Positions 1-8,353 of a stretch of 64,000 nucleotides of DNA are shown here, one piece after another. Positions within the stretch are counted from its first letter, which is position 1. Every line of letters begins with the position of its first letter. The notes beneath the pieces were generated by a model, which ran no database searches, was not told where the DNA came from, and saw only the letters and a program-made list of their open reading frames with translations. A program made the position numbers and the translations under genes. Origin of the DNA: UMGS1696 sp045643285 (GTDB taxonomy: Bacteria > Bacillota > Clostridia > Oscillospirales > CAG-272); the NCBI GenBank assembly GCA_045643285.1, contig JAZUKN010000028.1:1-64000 (forward strand), read 5' to 3'.

Positions 1-2
1 AG

Positions 3-1523
3 AACATTCAGGGGCGGCAGGATTTCCAGCGAATGCTGAACGATATTCAGGAAAACAAAGACGGCGTAGAATTTGTGCTGGTCTTCAAGCTCTCCCGCTT
101 CGGAAGAAACGCGGCAGATGTTCTGAACTCCCTGCAGCTCATGCAGGATTTCGGCGTCAATCTGATCTGCGTGGAGGATGGGATCGACAGCTCCAAGGAC
201 AGCGGCAAGCTGATGATTTCCGTGCTGTCCGCCGTCGCGGAGATCGAACGCGAAAACATCCGTACACAGACCATGGCAGGCCGCGAGCAGAAAGCCAGAG
301 AAGGTAAATGGAACGGTGGTTTTGCTCCGTATGGATATAAGCTGGAAAACGGCGAGTTGGTCATTGCCGAAGATGAGGTGGAGATCATCAAACTTATCTA
401 TGACCGGTACATCCATACCAACGATGGATTGACCGCAGTCGCCAACTATCTCAACAATCACGGCTATGAAAAGAAGCTGCGTCAAAATAACACGATTCCC
501 GGCTTTTCTTCCAACTTTGTCAAGGATGTTCTGGATAATCCCGTTTACATGGGGAAGATCGCATACGGTCGCCGCAGGACGGAAAAGAAGCTCGGCACAA
601 GAAACGAAATGCACGTCGTGGAACAGGACGAATTTCCTGTGTATGCCGGGAAGCATGAAGCGATCATCTCCGAAGAAGATTGGAATCTGGCGCAGGTGAA
701 GCGGAAAAAGAATGCGTTCCGGCGCGAAAAGGTCAATGATCCCGATCACGTTCACATTCTCTCCGGCCTGCTGAAATGCCCCTGTTGCGGGAAGTCCCTG
801 TACGGGAACATCGCCAAGGCGCACAGCAAGGACAATAAGACGAGGTATTATTACTACTGCAAGAATACGACCACCGCGACGGGACACAAATGCACGTTCC
901 GTGTCAATATCGAGCAGACTGAGCTTGACCGCATGGTGTCGTCCATTATCTCCGCCATGGTCAATGACCCAAAATTTGCGGAAGCGATTCAGGTGAAGAT
1001 CGGGACGGCAGTCAATACGGATGATATGGAAAAAGAGCGCGACGCACTGCGCGCACAGCTCCGGCAGGCTGTCGGAACCAAGACCCGGCTGGAACAGCAG
1101 ATGGATGCACTGGATGTGACCGACGCGCATTACAGCAAAAAGATTCTGGACTTGCAGCGCCGCTATGATGCGCAGTATGACGTCATCGCCGAGGTAGAAA
1201 ACCAGATCGAAGATGTGGAAACACAGATTCAGAGCATCCGTCAGGAGAAGATTTCCGCCGACAACATCTACAAGCTCCTGCTTGCGTTCGATGAGTTATA
1301 TCGGTCTGCGACGGAAATGGAACGCAAGGAATTCATGCGGGCGTTTATCGAGAAGATCGAGATATATCCCGAAAAGCGCAAGGACGGCTGCTGGGTGAGG
1401 AAGATCGTCTTCAACTTCCCGGTTCCTGTGAACGGTGAAGATATGATCGAATATTCCTTGGAATCCTTAACAACTGTCGAGACGGTGGTATTGATGTCTA
1501 AAGAGAACGCTCAAAGTATTTGA
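3..1523 (+). CDS. Large serine recombinase, 5' end outside the window
   Basis: Site-specific DNA recombinase of the large serine (resolvase/invertase) family, which integrates and excises mobile elements. The frame is open to the window edge, so the catalytic-serine N-terminus is missing. Counting from the first in-window ATG at 33, the end of the resolvase domain is visible (KLSRFGRNAADVL, then the helix with EIERENI). It is followed by the recombinase domain (about residues 95-240), a zinc ribbon (CPCC near residue 249, second Cys pair about 275-290), a coiled coil (about 320-395) and a C-terminal tail ending in VETVVLM. The length downstream of the catalytic core is normal and no frameshift is seen. 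It probably mobilises the AT-richer DNA next to it. Family assignment is firm; the element it moves is not defined here. Confidence 0.93.
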   Translation, partial: NIQGRQDFQRMLNDIQENKDGVEFVLVFKLSRFGRNAADVLNSLQLMQDFGVNLICVEDGIDSSKDSGKLMISVLSAVAEIERENIRTQTMAGREQKAREGKWNGGFAPYGYKLENGELVIAEDEVEIIKLIYDRYIHTNDGLTAVANYLNNHGYEKKLRQNNTIPGFSSNFVKDVLDNPVYMGKIAYGRRRTEKKLGTRNEMHVVEQDEFPVYAGKHEAIISEEDWNLAQVKRKKNAFRREKVNDPDHVHILSGLLKCPCCGKSLYGNIAKAHSKDNKTRYYYYCKNTTTATGHKCTFRVNIEQTELDRMVSSIISAMVNDPKFAEAIQVKIGTAVNTDDMEKERDALRAQLRQAVGTKTRLEQQMDALDVTDAHYSKKILDLQRRYDAQYDVIAEVENQIEDVETQIQSIRQEKISADNIYKLLLAFDELYRSATEMERKEFMRAFIEKIEIYPEKRKDGCWVRKIVFNFPVPVNGEDMIEYSLESLTTVETVVLMSKENAQSI

Positions 1524-1550
1524 TTTTATAATAACTATGAGGGAAAAGAT

Positions 1551-2195
1551 ATGGGATACAAGTATAACGGAATAGAACTAACACCAGCAATATTTAGCGA
1601 GCTATTAATACAGATTTTTGATGGAAAACAATTTTCCAGGCAGGATGCATTGGACGCTGTTGTTAAATATCATCAAGAAAACGGTGGTGCGCTAAACAAA
1701 TCCTCATATGTTTCTGTTTTTAAGAAGGCTGCTCAGTCTTTAAAAGACACCGGCATAGAGAATGTTGGTTATGGTATTTGGAAACTTAATTATCAAATCA
1801 AATCTACAGAAGTTGTAATTTCACAAAAACAATTACCAGAAATATCATCTCATGCAGATTTGGAAATTGGTTTGGGAAAAGCATCTGTATATGTATACTA
1901 CTATGATAGCTACAGAGAGCTAGCAACCCTTAAAGGAAATGAAAGTTGGGAATGTAAAATAGGAAGGACAGACGTTGACCCAATAAGCCGAATTATTGGG
2001 CAAGCTGGTACTTGTTATCCGGAACTTCCGCACATTGCATTGATTATTTATTGCGATGATTCTTCTTTGCTTGAGAAAGCTCTTCATAATATCTTAAAAT
2101 TGAGAAAACGTTGGCTTGAAAATTCACCAGGGAAAGAATGGTATATTACTTCTCCACATGAGATTGAAGAAATCTACAGGTCAATAGTTGATTAA
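1551..2195 (+). CDS. GIY-YIG-type (T5orf172/Mug113-like) protein with N-terminal helical domain
   Basis: The 214-residue protein has a C-terminal half that fits the T5orf172/Mug113 branch of the GIY-YIG nuclease fold. A tyrosine-rich strand VYVYYY (113-118) stands in the GIY position, KIGRT (136-140) in the YIG position, with Arg147, a Glu in EKALH (175-179) and GKEW (194-197). The first 90 residues are a small helical region that could bind DNA. The gene begins 27 bp after the recombinase stop and is visibly more AT-rich, as expected of cargo on a mobile element. Activity is inferred from the fold only: a nuclease, restriction-like or homing role is possible, and a degenerate non-catalytic member cannot be excluded. 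Confidence 0.6.
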   Translation: MGYKYNGIELTPAIFSELLIQIFDGKQFSRQDALDAVVKYHQENGGALNKSSYVSVFKKAAQSLKDTGIENVGYGIWKLNYQIKSTEVVISQKQLPEISSHADLEIGLGKASVYVYYYDSYRELATLKGNESWECKIGRTDVDPISRIIGQAGTCYPELPHIALIIYCDDSSLLEKALHNILKLRKRWLENSPGKEWYITSPHEIEEIYRSIVD

Positions 2196-2197
2196 GT

Positions 2198-2255
2198 GGA
2201 TATGTTCCCACAAACAGACAAATTTTGGATATGTTTCCGCAAACAGAGAAAAATG
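2198..2255 (+). repeat. Two tandem 29-bp direct repeats
   Basis: The stretch 2198-2226 is repeated at 2227-2255 with 23 of 29 bases identical. Both copies begin GGATATGTT and contain CAAACAGA. A third partial copy of the GATATGTTT core starts at 2268. The repeats lie between the GIY-YIG gene and a decayed recombinase end, so they could belong to an attachment or junction site. That role is a guess. Confidence 0.6.
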
Positions 2256-2345
2256 TCAAAATCGGTAGATATGTTTACTGATACCGATGACGTCAATCTC
2301 ATTGCTACAAGGCACGTGGAGACGGTTGTCCTTCTGCAAAAATAA
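2253..2345 (+). pseudogene. Remnant of a serine recombinase C-terminus
   Basis: A 30-codon open stretch ends in HVETVVLLQK and a stop. The last residues match the terminal motif of the complete recombinase upstream (VETVVLM) and the usual end of large serine recombinases in Clostridia. No recombinase core precedes it. The simplest reading is the surviving 3' end of another recombinase gene that was partly deleted or displaced. A chance resemblance is possible because the match is short. Confidence 0.45.
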
Positions 2346-2367
2346 ACTGTAAATCGAGGTTTCTCTT

Positions 2368-2790
2368 GTGAACAGAGCGTCAAAAAACAAATGCCGGACA
2401 TACTTCAGAATAACCGGAAATTTTGATCCGGATGCCGTTTCCGATATTTTAGAGCTGAAACCCGATGAAAAATGGAAAATCGGCGACTTCAGAAAAAACG
2501 GTACACAGTATGATTTCGCATCATGGTTATTCGGTACCTGTTCGGATTACGATAATGAAACCGAAAATCAAATGCGTAAGACCGTTGCGCCTCTTCTCAG
2601 CAAAGTCGAATTATTACGAAAAATCCATTCTGAGTTCGATGTGACGTTCACTCTTGGGGTTGTGCCGGAGCTGTATACGGGCGAGACTACCCCTTGCCTT
2701 GCACCATCTATGGACATTATTGATTTTTGTCACGAAACAAGAACGGAAATTGATATCGATATGTATCTGTATGACAAGGATGAAGACTGA
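2368..2790 (+). CDS. DUF4279-like protein
   Basis: A 140-residue soluble protein starting at a GTG preceded by GAGGT. It resembles the DUF4279 family: an N-terminal strand with RITG, then the pattern DPDAVSDILELKPDEKWKIGD, and an acidic C-terminus. The biochemical role of the family is not established. It sits immediately after the recombinase remnant and before a membrane-anchored unknown, in a small cluster of accessory genes with short spacers. The family call rests on pattern memory and the start on the ribosome binding site. Confidence 0.55.
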   Translation: MNRASKNKCRTYFRITGNFDPDAVSDILELKPDEKWKIGDFRKNGTQYDFASWLFGTCSDYDNETENQMRKTVAPLLSKVELLRKIHSEFDVTFTLGVVPELYTGETTPCLAPSMDIIDFCHETRTEIDIDMYLYDKDED

Positions 2791-2802
2791 TTTGACGGTA
2801 TT

Positions 2803-3399
2803 ATGAAGAAATTTGCAAAAAAGTTAATTAAAATAACAATTGTAATTATACTTTCTCCGTTAATTGTTTTAGGTTTGATTTTTGCAGGATTTGATATTCT
2901 TCTCGATCGACTCAAAGAGCCTCGGAGAAAAAAAGAGTATGAAAACTCTGACTATTATAAGGATTTCAGTGCTCCATATCGCAAAAATATACTTAATGAA
3001 GACAGTTATAATTTCTATAACGAAGCAAAGAAACGTAATTTATTGGTAAAAATGATTCACTCATCAAAAGACGACTCAGATTATCTTATTGTCAGTGATT
3101 CCATTTTTCTGTTTCCAATGAACCGGGATGTGTTTGAAGGTATATCCTATAATACACGGGACTGCAAATGGGAAGTAAGTTTTGACGGAGAAGATTTTCT
3201 TTTGGATGATGAATGGGAAAAATATAAAAACACATTTACCGATATAGAACAGGATTTACCGTGCTATTTGTTGATTAAGAAAAGTTTCGTCAATCCCTGC
3301 CACAACGATAACGGGGAATTCAGAGACAATTATGCACTTGATTTTTTGCCTAAGTATGTGCGTCTTGTAGATAATTATACAGATATAATATCAGAGTGA
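2803..3399 (+). CDS. Membrane-anchored protein of unknown function
   Basis: 198 residues. A basic N-terminus is followed by one hydrophobic segment (about 8-32), and the rest is hydrophilic and rich in Asp, Tyr and Asn, with no recognisable motif. The topology suggests a single membrane anchor with a soluble domain. It begins 12 bp after the DUF4279-like gene, so the two may be co-transcribed and work together. The coding sequence is AT-rich compared with the genes to its right. No function can be assigned. Confidence 0.6.
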   Translation: MKKFAKKLIKITIVIILSPLIVLGLIFAGFDILLDRLKEPRRKKEYENSDYYKDFSAPYRKNILNEDSYNFYNEAKKRNLLVKMIHSSKDDSDYLIVSDSIFLFPMNRDVFEGISYNTRDCKWEVSFDGEDFLLDDEWEKYKNTFTDIEQDLPCYLLIKKSFVNPCHNDNGEFRDNYALDFLPKYVRLVDNYTDIISE

Positions 3400-3448
3400 T
3401 GAAACTATTTGAGATGCCATACCTTATCTTATCAAAAAGGAGAAAAAT

Positions 3449-3955
3449 ATGCCCTACATGATCAGAAAAACCACGCCTGACGACGCGGAAGAATTTATCA
3501 GATACTTAAAACAGATCGGCAGCGAGTCCGACAATCTCACGTTCGGTGAAGAAGGAATGCCTTTTACAGTCGAACAGGAGAGAAAATTTCTCGCATCACT
3601 TGAAAAATCAGACACTTGCGTCATATTCTGTGCTGTCGACGGAGACAGAATAATCGGAGACATAAGCTGCGACAGAAATTCGCGTGAGAGGCTCCGTCAC
3701 CGCGGAAACATCGGAATTACGGTGCTGAAAGACTATTGGCACAAAGGAATCGGATCAGAGCTGCTTAAAACAACTATTGAATACGCGAAAAATGAAATGA
3801 AACTTGAAGTTCTGACGCTTGACGTTCGCTGTGACAACGTTAATGCAATACATCTTTACGAAAAATTCGGCTTCAGAATCACGGGGACACTTCCTGCGAT
3901 GATGAAAATAAACGGCGAATACATTGACTGCTATACAATGACTTTATATCTGTGA
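3449..3955 (+). CDS. GNAT family N-acetyltransferase
   Basis: A 168-residue acetyltransferase of the GNAT superfamily, similar in length and layout to ribosomal-protein or small-molecule acetyltransferases. The acetyl-CoA pyrophosphate-binding motif is present in modified form (YWHKGIGSELL, about 94-104), preceded by the beta4 strand and followed by LDVRCDNVNAIHLYEKFGF, the typical end of the fold. A strong AAGGAG site precedes the ATG. The acetyl acceptor cannot be read from sequence. Confidence 0.85.
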   Translation: MPYMIRKTTPDDAEEFIRYLKQIGSESDNLTFGEEGMPFTVEQERKFLASLEKSDTCVIFCAVDGDRIIGDISCDRNSRERLRHRGNIGITVLKDYWHKGIGSELLKTTIEYAKNEMKLEVLTLDVRCDNVNAIHLYEKFGFRITGTLPAMMKINGEYIDCYTMTLYL

Positions 3956-3966
3956 GGTGAAAAATA

Positions 3967-5409
3967 ATGACAGGCACAAGAAACATCCATCCCGTTCCCT
4001 ATTCGGTTGAATACTCCGAGGGATTCATCGAGCTGAACGGACAATTCGATCTCCGCGTCGGATGCGGCATTTCGTCTGAGCTTCTCGCACTGTGGGACGA
4101 GCTTCTCTCGAATTTCACGGCAGGAACAATCAGACTTAACTCGACCGTTGACGCATCTCTGCCCGAATACTGCGCCGTATGGGGCAAAAACGGCGCAAAA
4201 GTTGACGAAGAATACTCCTACACTATCCACGCAAACTGTGACGGTATCGCACTTGAGGCAAAGGATTTACAAGGTATCCGCTATGCGTGGTACACATTTT
4301 TGCAGCTGCTCCAAAGACGCGGCGACGACAGAATAACCGCGCACGCTCTTCCCTACTGCGTAATTCTTGATAAGCCGTGCATGGAGTTCAGGGGACTGCA
4401 CATCTGTATTTTCCCCGATACAACGCTCGACACGATAAAAAAAGAGCTTTATATGGCGGCATTCGCAAAGCTCAATTATGTAGTGGTAGAATCATGGGGC
4501 GGGATAAAGCTCGACACATTCCCGTGCTGGAAAGACAAAGGATACACGAAAGACGAGCTTCGTCCGATATTTGAAAAAGCTCGTCTCATGGGGCTTGAGC
4601 TGATACCGCTCTTCAACAGCGTCGGTCACGCTCCCGCAAGCCGCGACGCACAGGGCAAAAACGTCATTCTTGAAATTGAGCCGCAGTGGGCAATGTACTT
4701 TGAGCCATACGAATACGACTGGTGCATATCGAATCCCGCAGTTCCCGTACTGCTTCGCAAGATCAGACATGAGCTGTACGATCTCTTCGGAGAGAGCAAA
4801 TATTTCCATATCGGCGGAGACGAGGCTTTCTTCCTTGCAACGTGCGACAGATGTCGCTCGCTCCCCGTGAAAGACCTTGTGCGCGAATACCTCAACAATC
4901 TTTGCGCCGAGATCGAATCCGAAGGCAGAAGAATGATGATGTGGTCGGATATGTATCTTGATCCCGAAGATTGGAAAGATCATGACTATGTTTTTGCAAA
5001 TTCAAAGCCCGAAAGACCGCTCAAAGAAATTCTTCCTGAGCTTGATAAGAGAATAATCATCACCGACTGGCAGTACGGCGTTCTGCACGAAGATCATACC
5101 GCAACGCATTTTATGGAACATGGATTTGACACGATCCTGTCGTCCTTCCGTCATCCCGGAAATGCTGAAGCACTTGCGCGTAGCGCAAAATCCGAGAAAA
5201 CAATGGGACTCCTTCTCACGACATGGAGCTGGGCGGAGAGAGAATTTCCGTTCCTCATCACACGCTCTTCACTCCTGTGGCACGAAGAAGAGCTTTCATT
5301 CATTCAGCCGACTATCATATCGACGTCAATCATAAGAAAACTCTGTCCCTCCGGCGGAATACACGATCTCTCCGGCTGGGTACACGATCATTTCGAGGTC
5401 GACGGTTAA
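3967..5409 (+). CDS. Glycoside hydrolase family 20 (beta-N-acetylhexosaminidase-like)
   Basis: A 480-residue protein with the family 20 architecture. An N-terminal alpha/beta domain (about 1-135) precedes a TIM barrel that opens with FRGLHI and contains HIGGDE at about 281-286; its Asp-Glu pair is the family's substrate-assisted catalytic dyad. No signal peptide is visible, so the enzyme is probably cytoplasmic and would act on imported amino-sugar oligosaccharides or peptidoglycan fragments. It starts 11 bp after the GNAT gene. Members of this subgroup with divergent N-termini may have other hexosaminide substrates. Confidence 0.85.
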   Translation: MTGTRNIHPVPYSVEYSEGFIELNGQFDLRVGCGISSELLALWDELLSNFTAGTIRLNSTVDASLPEYCAVWGKNGAKVDEEYSYTIHANCDGIALEAKDLQGIRYAWYTFLQLLQRRGDDRITAHALPYCVILDKPCMEFRGLHICIFPDTTLDTIKKELYMAAFAKLNYVVVESWGGIKLDTFPCWKDKGYTKDELRPIFEKARLMGLELIPLFNSVGHAPASRDAQGKNVILEIEPQWAMYFEPYEYDWCISNPAVPVLLRKIRHELYDLFGESKYFHIGGDEAFFLATCDRCRSLPVKDLVREYLNNLCAEIESEGRRMMMWSDMYLDPEDWKDHDYVFANSKPERPLKEILPELDKRIIITDWQYGVLHEDHTATHFMEHGFDTILSSFRHPGNAEALARSAKSEKTMGLLLTTWSWAEREFPFLITRSSLLWHEEELSFIQPTIISTSIIRKLCPSGGIHDLSGWVHDHFEVDG

Positions 5410-5464
5410 ACATTCACGCGCTGTTCTTTTAAGACATATACTGTCATTGAAAGGACAGCACAAA

Positions 5465-6220
5465 ATGGATCTTATAATCAAAACATTAATAGGAATACTG
5501 ATACCGCTGTTCGGAACTTCTCTCGGTTCTGCGGCAGTATTTTTCTTGAAAAACAACATCGGAGAAAAAGCGAACAAGGCATTTCTCGGCTTTGCGTCCG
5601 GTGTGATGACTGCGGCATCGGTGTGGTCGCTTATTATTCCGTCAGTTGAATGTGCAAGAGAAAACGGCGCAGTTCCGTGGATACCGCCGCTCGTCGGAGT
5701 GCTTTCGGGTTTCGGGTTTCTGATTTTGCTCGACCTAATCATTCCGCAGACCGATGATACTGCCAAAACATCGAAACTGATACTTGCGGTGACTATCCAC
5801 AACTTTCCTGAGGGAATGGCTGTCGGCGTAGTTTTCGCAGGACTTCTGAGCGGTACTGTCGGAATAACATTTGCGTCCGCGCTTGCTTTGTCAGTCGGGA
5901 TCGCGGTGCAGAATTTGCCGGAAGGTGCGATAATCTCACTGCCCCTCGTGTCTGACGGCTTAACAAAAGGAAAATCCTTTCTCGTCGGTGTCATGTCGGG
6001 TGTCGTCGAGCCTGTAGGAGCTATCTTGATGCTTCTTCTCACATCATTTCTTACACCGGTTCTGCCGTATGTACTGTCATTTGCAGCCGGTGCGATGCTT
6101 TACGTAGTTGTCGAAGAGCTTATCCCCGAAGCACAAAGCGGAAAACGGTCATATATTTGTTCAGTCAGTTATGCGCTCGGTTTTTCACTGATGATGCTTC
6201 TTGATATTGCGCTCGGTTGA
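5465..6220 (+). CDS. ZIP family metal transporter
   Basis: A 251-residue integral membrane protein with about eight hydrophobic segments. It carries the two ZIP signature helices, HNFPEG (about 112-117) and QNLPEG (about 150-155), whose His, Asn and Glu line the divalent-metal site. It should move zinc, iron or manganese across the cytoplasmic membrane, as ZupT does. The ATG at 5465 follows AAAGGA by 9 bases; an upstream in-frame TTG has no such site. Metal preference is unknown. Confidence 0.9.
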   Translation: MDLIIKTLIGILIPLFGTSLGSAAVFFLKNNIGEKANKAFLGFASGVMTAASVWSLIIPSVECARENGAVPWIPPLVGVLSGFGFLILLDLIIPQTDDTAKTSKLILAVTIHNFPEGMAVGVVFAGLLSGTVGITFASALALSVGIAVQNLPEGAIISLPLVSDGLTKGKSFLVGVMSGVVEPVGAILMLLLTSFLTPVLPYVLSFAAGAMLYVVVEELIPEAQSGKRSYICSVSYALGFSLMMLLDIALG

Positions 6221-6240
6221 TTTTTTTCCAAAAATTACCT

Positions 6241-6296
6241 CTAATATTTTTTCCGACGGAGACAATAATATTAGCGTGAGACAAAAAACGTCTCAC
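6241..6296. repeat. Two inverted repeats upstream of the spore protein gene
   Basis: CTAATATT (6241-6248) pairs with AATATTAG (6267-6274), and immediately after it GTGAGAC (6276-6282) pairs with GTCTCAC (6290-6296). Neither stem is followed by a clear T-run, so they are not convincing terminators. They lie in the 156-bp gap before the spore protein gene, where a forespore promoter is expected but could not be identified with confidence. Confidence 0.4.
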
Positions 6297-6376
6297 TGAA
6301 CGAAATGCACAAGTGTCCGAAAAATCGGATGCAGGTACATTACGATTCAGAAAAAATATTGAATGGAGAAAAAATC

Positions 6377-6583
6377 ATGGCAAACAAGACATCAAACAAG
6401 CTCAACGTTCCCGGCGCAAAGGATGCAATGGAACAGTTCAAGATGGAAGCAGCTAACGAAGTAGGCGTAGACCTCACAAAGGGTTACAACGGCGACCTCA
6501 CTTCCCGTGAAGCAGGCTCTATCGGCGGTCAGATGGTCAAGAAGATGATCGAAAAGTACGAAAGCGACATCTCCGCAAAATAA
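6377..6583 (+). CDS. Alpha/beta-type small acid-soluble spore protein
   Basis: A 68-residue DNA-binding protein that coats spore DNA and protects it during dormancy. It contains both family motifs: KMEAANEVGVDL, which includes the site recognised by the germination protease, and LTSREAGSIGGQMVKKMI near the C-terminus. The start at 6377 follows GGAGAA; a longer in-frame reading has no support. The gene stands alone and ends at a strong bidirectional terminator. Its presence shows the organism forms endospores. Confidence 0.95.
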   Translation: MANKTSNKLNVPGAKDAMEQFKMEAANEVGVDLTKGYNGDLTSREAGSIGGQMVKKMIEKYESDISAK

Positions 6584-6601
6584 GTAAACCAGAGCAAAAA
6601 G

Positions 6602-6635
6602 AAAAGACAGACAATAAATGTTGTCTGTCTTTTTG
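6602..6635. terminator. Bidirectional intrinsic terminator
   Basis: AAAGACAGACAA (6603-6614) pairs perfectly with TTGTCTGTCTTT (6621-6632), with T-runs on both strands. It separates the spore protein gene from the convergent amino-acid transporter operon. Confidence 0.9.
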
Positions 6636-6637
6636 AT

Positions 6638-7375
6638 TTATTCACCGCGGAATCTTGAAAGAAAATCTTTTGTTTCGTTTTTTTGAGGATTTATGAATAA
6701 CTCTTCCGGAGTTCCCTGCTCCCAGATCACTCCGTCTTTCATATAGACGACCCTGTCGCTGACGTCGCGTGCGAACGCCATTTCGTGAGTTACAACAAGC
6801 ATTGTCATTCCGTCTTCGGCGAGCTTTTTCATGACCGCGAGAACTTCGCCGACCATCTCGGGATCAAGCGCGGACGTCGGCTCGTCGAACAAAAGTATTT
6901 CCGGCTCCATTGCAAGGGCACGTGCGATAGCAACACGCTGTTTCTGACCGCCGGAGAGCTGACGCGGCTTTGCGTTGATATACGGCGTCATGCCGACCTG
7001 TTCGAGATATTTCAGCGCGTTTGCTTTTGCTTCGTTTTTCGTCTTTTTCAGAACTTTAGTCTGACCGATGATACAGTTTTCCAGCACCGTCATATTGCTG
7101 AACAGATTGAAAGACTGGAAAACCATACCGACTTTACTGCGATATGCGGAAATCTTTGAGCCGGAGAGAATGTTGTTCCCGTGGAATAATATTTCTCCCG
7201 ATGACGGTGTTTCAAGAACGTTGATACATCTGAGCAGTGTGGATTTTCCCGAACCGGACGCACCGATGATGCTCGTAACGTCTCCCGGACGGACTTCAAA
7301 GTCTATATCCTTGAGAACTTCGTGCGTTCCGAACGACTTTGAGAGGTGTTTGATTTCAAGAATGGCTTCACTCAT
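6638..7375 (-). CDS. Polar amino-acid ABC transporter, ATP-binding subunit (probable lysine importer)
   Basis: A 245-residue ATPase of the GlnQ/HisP type that powers amino-acid import. The Walker A motif GASGSGKST lies at about 38-46, the signature LSGGQKQR begins at 140 and the Walker B DEPTSALD at about 164. It is the last gene of a three-gene operon, 2 bp after the permease. Because the operon leader is a lysine riboswitch, lysine is the likely substrate; the ATPase itself does not show this. Confidence 0.95.
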   Translation of the reverse strand: MSEAILEIKHLSKSFGTHEVLKDIDFEVRPGDVTSIIGASGSGKSTLLRCINVLETPSSGEILFHGNNILSGSKISAYRSKVGMVFQSFNLFSNMTVLENCIIGQTKVLKKTKNEAKANALKYLEQVGMTPYINAKPRQLSGGQKQRVAIARALAMEPEILLFDEPTSALDPEMVGEVLAVMKKLAEDGMTMLVVTHEMAFARDVSDRVVYMKDGVIWEQGTPEELFINPQKNETKDFLSRFRGE

Positions 7376-7377
7376 GC

Positions 7378-8265
7378 TTATCTCTCTCCTCTCGTGCTTT
7401 TGTTTCGTGTATCTGCAAGCTCAGCTTCACGTTTCATTTCGTCAAGCTCGCGGCTTCTTTCGTCGAACGGTGTGCCCTTACCGGGATAATTGTATGTGCC
7501 TGCCGTGGCAGTCAGAGCATCGGTCTGTACAAGTTCGTAGCTGTCCTTGCCGTCGAGTTTCTTCTCAACAAAACGGAGCAAGAACGATGCGATCAGCGTC
7601 ATTGTGAGGTATCCGACCATTTCTATTGCCGCAGACGGGAAATAGAGGTATGTTGCACCGACGGCAGCGCGGTGAATGGCAAAGAAATCCGTGAAGCTGA
7701 TGATGAACATTACGGAAGTATCTTTGATATTGATGATAAGGTTGTTGCCGATCTGCGGCAGGATATTTCTGAGAGCCTGCGGTATGATGACGTACAGCAT
7801 CGTCTGAAAATGATTCATACCGATAGCTTTTGCGCCCTCTGTCTGGCCGGGATCGATCGAAATAATACCGCCTCTGACGGATTCAGCCATATATGCGCCC
7901 GTGTTGACGGAAACGACAACGATAGCCGCTACCCATACATTCGTGAAACGGACGGCGTTCTGCGTGAAGTACGGCAGTCCGTAGTAAACGAAAACAGCCT
8001 GCAGCACCATCGGTGTACCGCGGAATACTTCAACGTAGATCCTTATGATAACTCTGATGAGCGCGAGGAAAAATCTTTTTACGACATTGTCGTTCTTGCC
8101 GTGCGGGATCGTCTGAAGAATGCCGCAGGCAAAGCCTATGATACAGCCGATCACAGTTGCGACAACGGCAAGAATGATAGTATTCTTGACACCGTTTAAG
8201 TAAGAGGAAGAATATCTTCCCCAAAGATCGACTATATCGTGCGCGAGCTGTCCGAAAACAGTCAT
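7378..8265 (-). CDS. Polar amino-acid ABC transporter, permease subunit
   Basis: A 295-residue inner-membrane permease of the His/Glu/Gln/Arg/opine family. It has about five hydrophobic segments and the cytoplasmic EAA-type loop (VRGGIISIDPGQTEGAKAIG) that contacts the ATPase. The last 55 residues are a hydrophilic tail longer than in typical members. It lies between the binding protein and the ATPase, and a GC-rich hairpin in the 88-bp gap before it may reduce its expression relative to the binding protein. Confidence 0.93.
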   Translation of the reverse strand: MTVFGQLAHDIVDLWGRYSSSYLNGVKNTIILAVVATVIGCIIGFACGILQTIPHGKNDNVVKRFFLALIRVIIRIYVEVFRGTPMVLQAVFVYYGLPYFTQNAVRFTNVWVAAIVVVSVNTGAYMAESVRGGIISIDPGQTEGAKAIGMNHFQTMLYVIIPQALRNILPQIGNNLIINIKDTSVMFIISFTDFFAIHRAAVGATYLYFPSAAIEMVGYLTMTLIASFLLRFVEKKLDGKDSYELVQTDALTATAGTYNYPGKGTPFDERSRELDEMKREAELADTRNKSTRGER

Positions 8266-8291
8266 TGTGTTACTCCTTTTTCGCCAAAATC

Positions 8292-8315
8292 GCGGAGGGA
8301 ATGTTATCCCACCGC
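8292..8315 (-). terminator. Hairpin between binding protein and permease genes
   Basis: GCGGAGGG (8292-8299) pairs with CCCACCGC (8308-8315) with a single mismatch. On the minus strand it is followed by a weak T-rich stretch. Such a stem can act as a partial terminator or an mRNA stabiliser that keeps the binding protein in excess. This role is inferred. Confidence 0.45.
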
Positions 8316-8353
8316 AATTATGGAATCAGATTATATTATTTGTATTGATTATC

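Noticed and set aside
6305..6376. A longer reading of the spore protein from an upstream ATG
   Set aside because: The extra residues are not part of the family, and the proper ribosome binding site is at 6365-6370.
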